DNA of 6,566 bases, taken from positions 1 to 6,566 of the forward strand of contig WAOZ01000172.1 of the NCBI GenBank assembly GCA_015520975.1. Reading direction: 5' to 3'. The translations under genes were made by a program, and so were the position numbers. The notes under the pieces are model-generated. The model saw nothing but the letters and a program-made list of their open reading frames with translations. It was not told the DNA's origin and did no database searches. Source of the DNA: DHVE2 group archaeon (GTDB lineage: Archaea > Thermoplasmatota > Thermoplasmata > Thermoplasmatales > Aciduliprofundaceae). The stretch's first letter is position 1, and each line of letters opens with the position of its first letter. This document shows positions 4,969-6,566 of this stretch, piece after piece.

Positions 4969-6509
4969 ATCTTTTTTGCCATGTACGGTCCGAGTCTTTC
5001 GTATCCGAGTTTTCGATAATAATTGCGCACACCCACGCCGCTTATCACCACCACCCGCTCCACATCCCATTCTTCCTTCGCAATACGTTCCGCTTCGGCC
5101 ATAAGTTTCTTTCCGAGACCGCGATGCTGCCACGCATCTCTCTCTTTTTTACCCACTGGGATCTCTCTGCCAAAAACCTTCACCTCGCGCACTATGGCTG
5201 CGTCTATCATCTCGGGACGGTGTGCAAATTCGCTGGGTAATCGTAGCCTGAGAAATGCGGCTATGGAATCGTAGTCTCTGTCCTCAAAGGATAGGAATAC
5301 CTCTTTTCCATCGGAGGCATCGTAGTCTCTTCTCACAATCTCAAAATTTTCACCGCCTATTCTGCCCACCTCCCTGCATCTTATGCATCTGCATCTGAGC
5401 CCTCTGTTTTTCATCTCTCTCTGAACGATCGCACGCAGATCTCCTTTTTTAACGCCTGCCTCAATGAATTTTGCCGGTATGTCTCGCTGGATGCGCTGGA
5501 TTCGGATCCATGGTGGGACTATTTTTTTGATTTCAATCAAAAGCTCTATCATATCTTCAAGGCTGTAAGGCTCATATTCTCCTTTCTTCCACATTTCGTA
5601 AAGCTCCGTGCCTTTTACGACGAGCGTTGGGTATATCTTAAGCATGTCCGGTCTGAATCGCGGGTCTTCGAAGATTTTTTTGAATGCTTTTAAATCCTTA
5701 TCTGGTGTGCTACCCGGCAGTCCGGGCATCATATGATAGTTTATTTTGAACCCCGCATCCTTGGAGAGCCTCGTTGATATAACGGTATCTTTGACGGTGT
5801 GCCCTCTTTTTACCTTTTCCAGAATGTTGTCGTAAACGGTTTGCACGCCTAACTCCACTCTGGTTGCACCCAGATGCAACGCGAAATCTATCTCCTTTTC
5901 TGTGAACCAGTCGGGACGTGTTTCCACGGTGAGTCCGATACATCTGTTTTTCGCGTTTTCGTTGATGAGATGTGCTTCTTCAAGGGATTTTGCCTCTATA
6001 CCGTTCAACGCATCAAAAACCCTTTTTACAAACCATTTCTGATAGCCCTGCGGTCGTGCTGTGAAGGTGCCACCCATTATTATCAGATCGATTTTATCTG
6101 TGGGGTGACCTATGGAATTCAGCTGCTCTATTCTGGCTCGGGTTTGAAGATACGGGTCATAACCATGCTGTGCCGCTCTCAATGCGGCAGGCTCGTGGCC
6201 GGTGTAGCTCTGTGCTGTGCCGATTTCCGGACCGCCCGGGCAGTACAGGCATTTTCCATGGGGACACGGAAATGGCGAGGTCATCACAGCGACCACGGCC
6301 ACGCCGCTCAGAGTGCGAGAGGGTTTTTTGGTCAATATGTGTCTGTATTTCTCCTGCAGATCATCGGGTAAATGTCTCATTATATCCGAATTTTTTGGAT
6401 TGGGAATTCCGTATTTTTTTGAAAGTATGTTTTTCCATCTCTCAAGGTCATCGCGTGTTTTTATTTTCCCATCGCGGAACAGTTCGGTTATTTCAGCATA
6501 GAAATCCAC
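4965..6509 (-). CDS. elp3: Elp3: radical SAM / acetyltransferase tRNA uridine (cm5U34) modification enzyme
   Basis: Archaeal Elp3 acts alone to carboxymethylate the C5 of wobble uridine in tRNA, using S-adenosylmethionine and acetyl-CoA in the cytoplasm. The 514-residue length is typical. Residues 1-75 form the N-terminal tRNA-binding region (GIPNPKNSDIMRHL). The radical SAM core follows with C82-C87-C90 in CPHGKCLYCPGGP, a CX4CX2C spacing normal for archaeal Elp3, then GGTFTARP, VETRPDW, RVELGVQT, YHMMPGLPGS and KIYPTLVVKGT. A cysteine-rich linker RCRCIRC (C373, C375, C378) fits the known zinc site. The C-terminal GNAT domain (about 390-514) has the acetyl-CoA loop QHRGLGKKL (461-469) and the tyrosine-containing NYYRKLGYERLGPYM (496-510). 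The domain set is complete. The start is a GTG at 6509, supported by a TATA box 26 bp upstream. The stop overlaps the stop of the convergent 221-residue gene by two bases. Confidence 0.97.
   Translation of the reverse strand: MDFYAEITELFRDGKIKTRDDLERWKNILSKKYGIPNPKNSDIMRHLPDDLQEKYRHILTKKPSRTLSGVAVVAVMTSPFPCPHGKCLYCPGGPEIGTAQSYTGHEPAALRAAQHGYDPYLQTRARIEQLNSIGHPTDKIDLIIMGGTFTARPQGYQKWFVKRVFDALNGIEAKSLEEAHLINENAKNRCIGLTVETRPDWFTEKEIDFALHLGATRVELGVQTVYDNILEKVKRGHTVKDTVISTRLSKDAGFKINYHMMPGLPGSTPDKDLKAFKKIFEDPRFRPDMLKIYPTLVVKGTELYEMWKKGEYEPYSLEDMIELLIEIKKIVPPWIRIQRIQRDIPAKFIEAGVKKGDLRAIVQREMKNRGLRCRCIRCREVGRIGGENFEIVRRDYDASDGKEVFLSFEDRDYDSIAAFLRLRLPSEFAHRPEMIDAAIVREVKVFGREIPVGKKERDAWQHRGLGKKLMAEAERIAKEEWDVERVVVISGVGVRNYYRKLGYERLGPYMAKKI
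4972..4977 (+). terminator. Oligo-T tract after the unrecognised gene
   Basis: Six T lie four bases after the TAA at 4966-4968, inside the last codons of convergent elp3. This is a plausible archaeal T-run terminator for the plus-strand gene. No comparable T-run is seen downstream of elp3 on the minus strand. Confidence 0.35.
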
Positions 6510-6530
6510 GGGTCTCCAAAATCAAGGTCT

Positions 6531-6539
6531 ATTTTAAAT
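6531..6539 (-). promoter_or_regulatory. TATA box of elp3
   Basis: Minus-strand ATTTAAAAT is centred 26 bp before the GTG at 6509 and preceded by a run of A, like a TFB-recognition element plus TATA. It fits a leaderless elp3 transcript and supports the GTG start. The rest of the right edge up to 6566 shows nothing else I can name. Confidence 0.6.
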
Positions 6540-6566
6540 TTTTTGTTGCTGTTGTTATTAGAAAAG

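Noticed and set aside
1..6566. CRISPR array, insertion sequence, prophage or defence island
   Set aside because: No spaced repeats, transposase, integrase, terminal inverted repeats or tRNA-linked attachment sites are visible, and the recognised genes are housekeeping or metabolic.

Overview
The window looks like ordinary chromosomal sequence from a euryarchaeon. The evidence is a form III (archaeal) RuBisCO, an archaeal-type Elp3, an XRE-CBS regulator of a kind common in archaea, and promoters of archaeal design: an AT-rich TATA box centred about 24-28 bp before the chosen start codon of every gene, with no convincing Shine-Dalgarno sequence. That spacing implies mostly leaderless mRNAs. The base composition is moderately AT-rich. 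A Thermoplasmata-like lineage is possible, but that is a guess and no marker gene here settles it.

Layout. Positions 1-366 (minus) hold a response-regulator receiver domain that runs off the left edge. A divergent spacer separates it from an SPL-like radical SAM protein (plus, ending 1348). A form III RuBisCO large subunit follows (plus, 1380-2642) with its own promoter. Tail to tail with it lie, on the minus strand, an ADP-ribosylglycohydrolase (2648-3604) and, upstream of that, an XRE helix-turn-helix/CBS-pair regulator (3630-4217); these two are probably cotranscribed. An 85-bp divergent promoter region with a perfect 8-bp inverted repeat separates the regulator from an unrecognised 221-residue protein (plus, 4303-4968). 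Its stop codon overlaps that of elp3 (minus, 4965-6509). There is no gene-free stretch over 300 bp, and I see no tRNA, rRNA, mobile element or CRISPR.

How the parts may fit. Form III RuBisCO in archaea carboxylates ribulose-1,5-bisphosphate, which is made from nucleotides (AMP phosphorylase and ribose-1,5-bisphosphate isomerase) or, in some methanogens, by phosphoribulokinase. None of those partner genes is in the window. An ADP-ribose-releasing hydrolase and a regulator with adenylate-binding-type CBS domains sit next to RuBisCO, so a link to nucleotide/NAD turnover is conceivable, but it rests on proximity only, and the genes are convergent. Elp3 (tRNA wobble-uridine modification) and the response regulator look unrelated.

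I do not see a clearly new multi-gene system. The items most worth a second look are the inverted repeat between divergent promoters, the RuBisCO/ARH/XRE-CBS neighbourhood, the extra cysteines of the SPL-like protein, and the unassigned 221-residue protein.
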